Shown here piece by piece: positions 6,513 through 6,602 of a stretch of DNA of 6,602 bases. Source of the stretch: Verrucomicrobiales bacterium. GTDB taxonomy: Bacteria; Verrucomicrobiota; Verrucomicrobiia; Verrucomicrobiales; Verrucomicrobiaceae. The stretch spans positions 1-6,602 of the forward strand of contig DMMK01000685.1 of NCBI GenBank assembly GCA_003453085.1, in the 5' to 3' direction. The stretch's first letter is position 1, and the number at the start of each line of letters is the position of its first letter. The notes beneath the pieces were generated by a model. That model had not been told where the DNA came from, searched no databases, and saw only the letters and a program-made list of their open reading frames with translations. The translations under genes and the position numbers were made by a program.

Positions 6513-6602
6513 GGAGGGAGAAGGGAAAGGGAACCGATGGGCAGATCCCGTGCCAAGGCACCGGGGCCGGGGAGGCGGGCGGTGTCGAGGCGGGTGGCGT
6601 CG
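6509..6602 (-). CDS. Possible C-terminal end of an upstream gene (partial)
   Basis: The minus-strand frame from the right edge to the TGA at 6509-6511 is open for 30 codons and overlaps the protease ATG as ATGA, the same arrangement seen between the YqiJ-like gene and the flotillin. Most of the codons away from the overlap end in C or G, which suits coding sequence in a GC-rich genome. The peptide ends DLPIGSLSLLPP and I do not recognise it. All three minus-strand frames happen to be open here because the DNA is so GC-rich, so the evidence is the overlap and third-base pattern only. If real, the protease is the second or later gene of an operon. Confidence 0.45.
   Translation of the reverse strand, partial: DATRLDTARLPGPGALARDLPIGSLSLLPP

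Overview
The window looks like a high-GC Verrucomicrobiota-type chromosome segment (Prosthecobacter/Verrucomicrobium-like). This is inferred from the GC-rich codon use and from the large secreted protease with stacked Ig-like domains and a C-terminal tail of glycine-rich beta-strand repeats, a style common in that phylum. No marker gene is present to prove the assignment. Every gene I can support lies on the minus strand, so the functional order runs from right to left.

From the right edge: positions 6509-6602 hold what may be the last 30 codons of an unidentified gene, overlapping the next start by ATGA. Then comes a 1058-residue secreted M64-family (IgA peptidase-like) metalloprotease (3336-6512). 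A 101-bp gap (3235-3335) contains a perfect TATAAT and precedes a two-gene membrane operon: a YqiJ-like three-helix membrane protein with an OB-fold/NfeD-like tail (2569-3234), and a YqiK-type large flotillin (start 2572) that overlaps it by ATGA. The pair is expected to act together in the inner membrane as a flotillin scaffold and its NfeD-like partner.

The most striking point is an in-frame amber codon (875-877) in the flotillin reading frame. It separates 565 N-terminal codons from 132 further intact codons that clearly belong to the same flotillin C-terminus. Reverting one base gives CAG in a CAG-CAG-CAG run, so this is a recent nonsense mutation, a sequencing error, or (less likely) a readthrough site.

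The left 475 bp contain no credible gene. They hold a mosaic of repeats: two 60-bp copies of an element at an 81-bp period, part of the same element inverted at the window edge, an 11-bp tandem duplication, and several perfect hairpins. This resembles a REP/MITE-like intergenic repeat family. I see no CRISPR array, tRNA, rRNA, insertion-sequence transposase or defence system.
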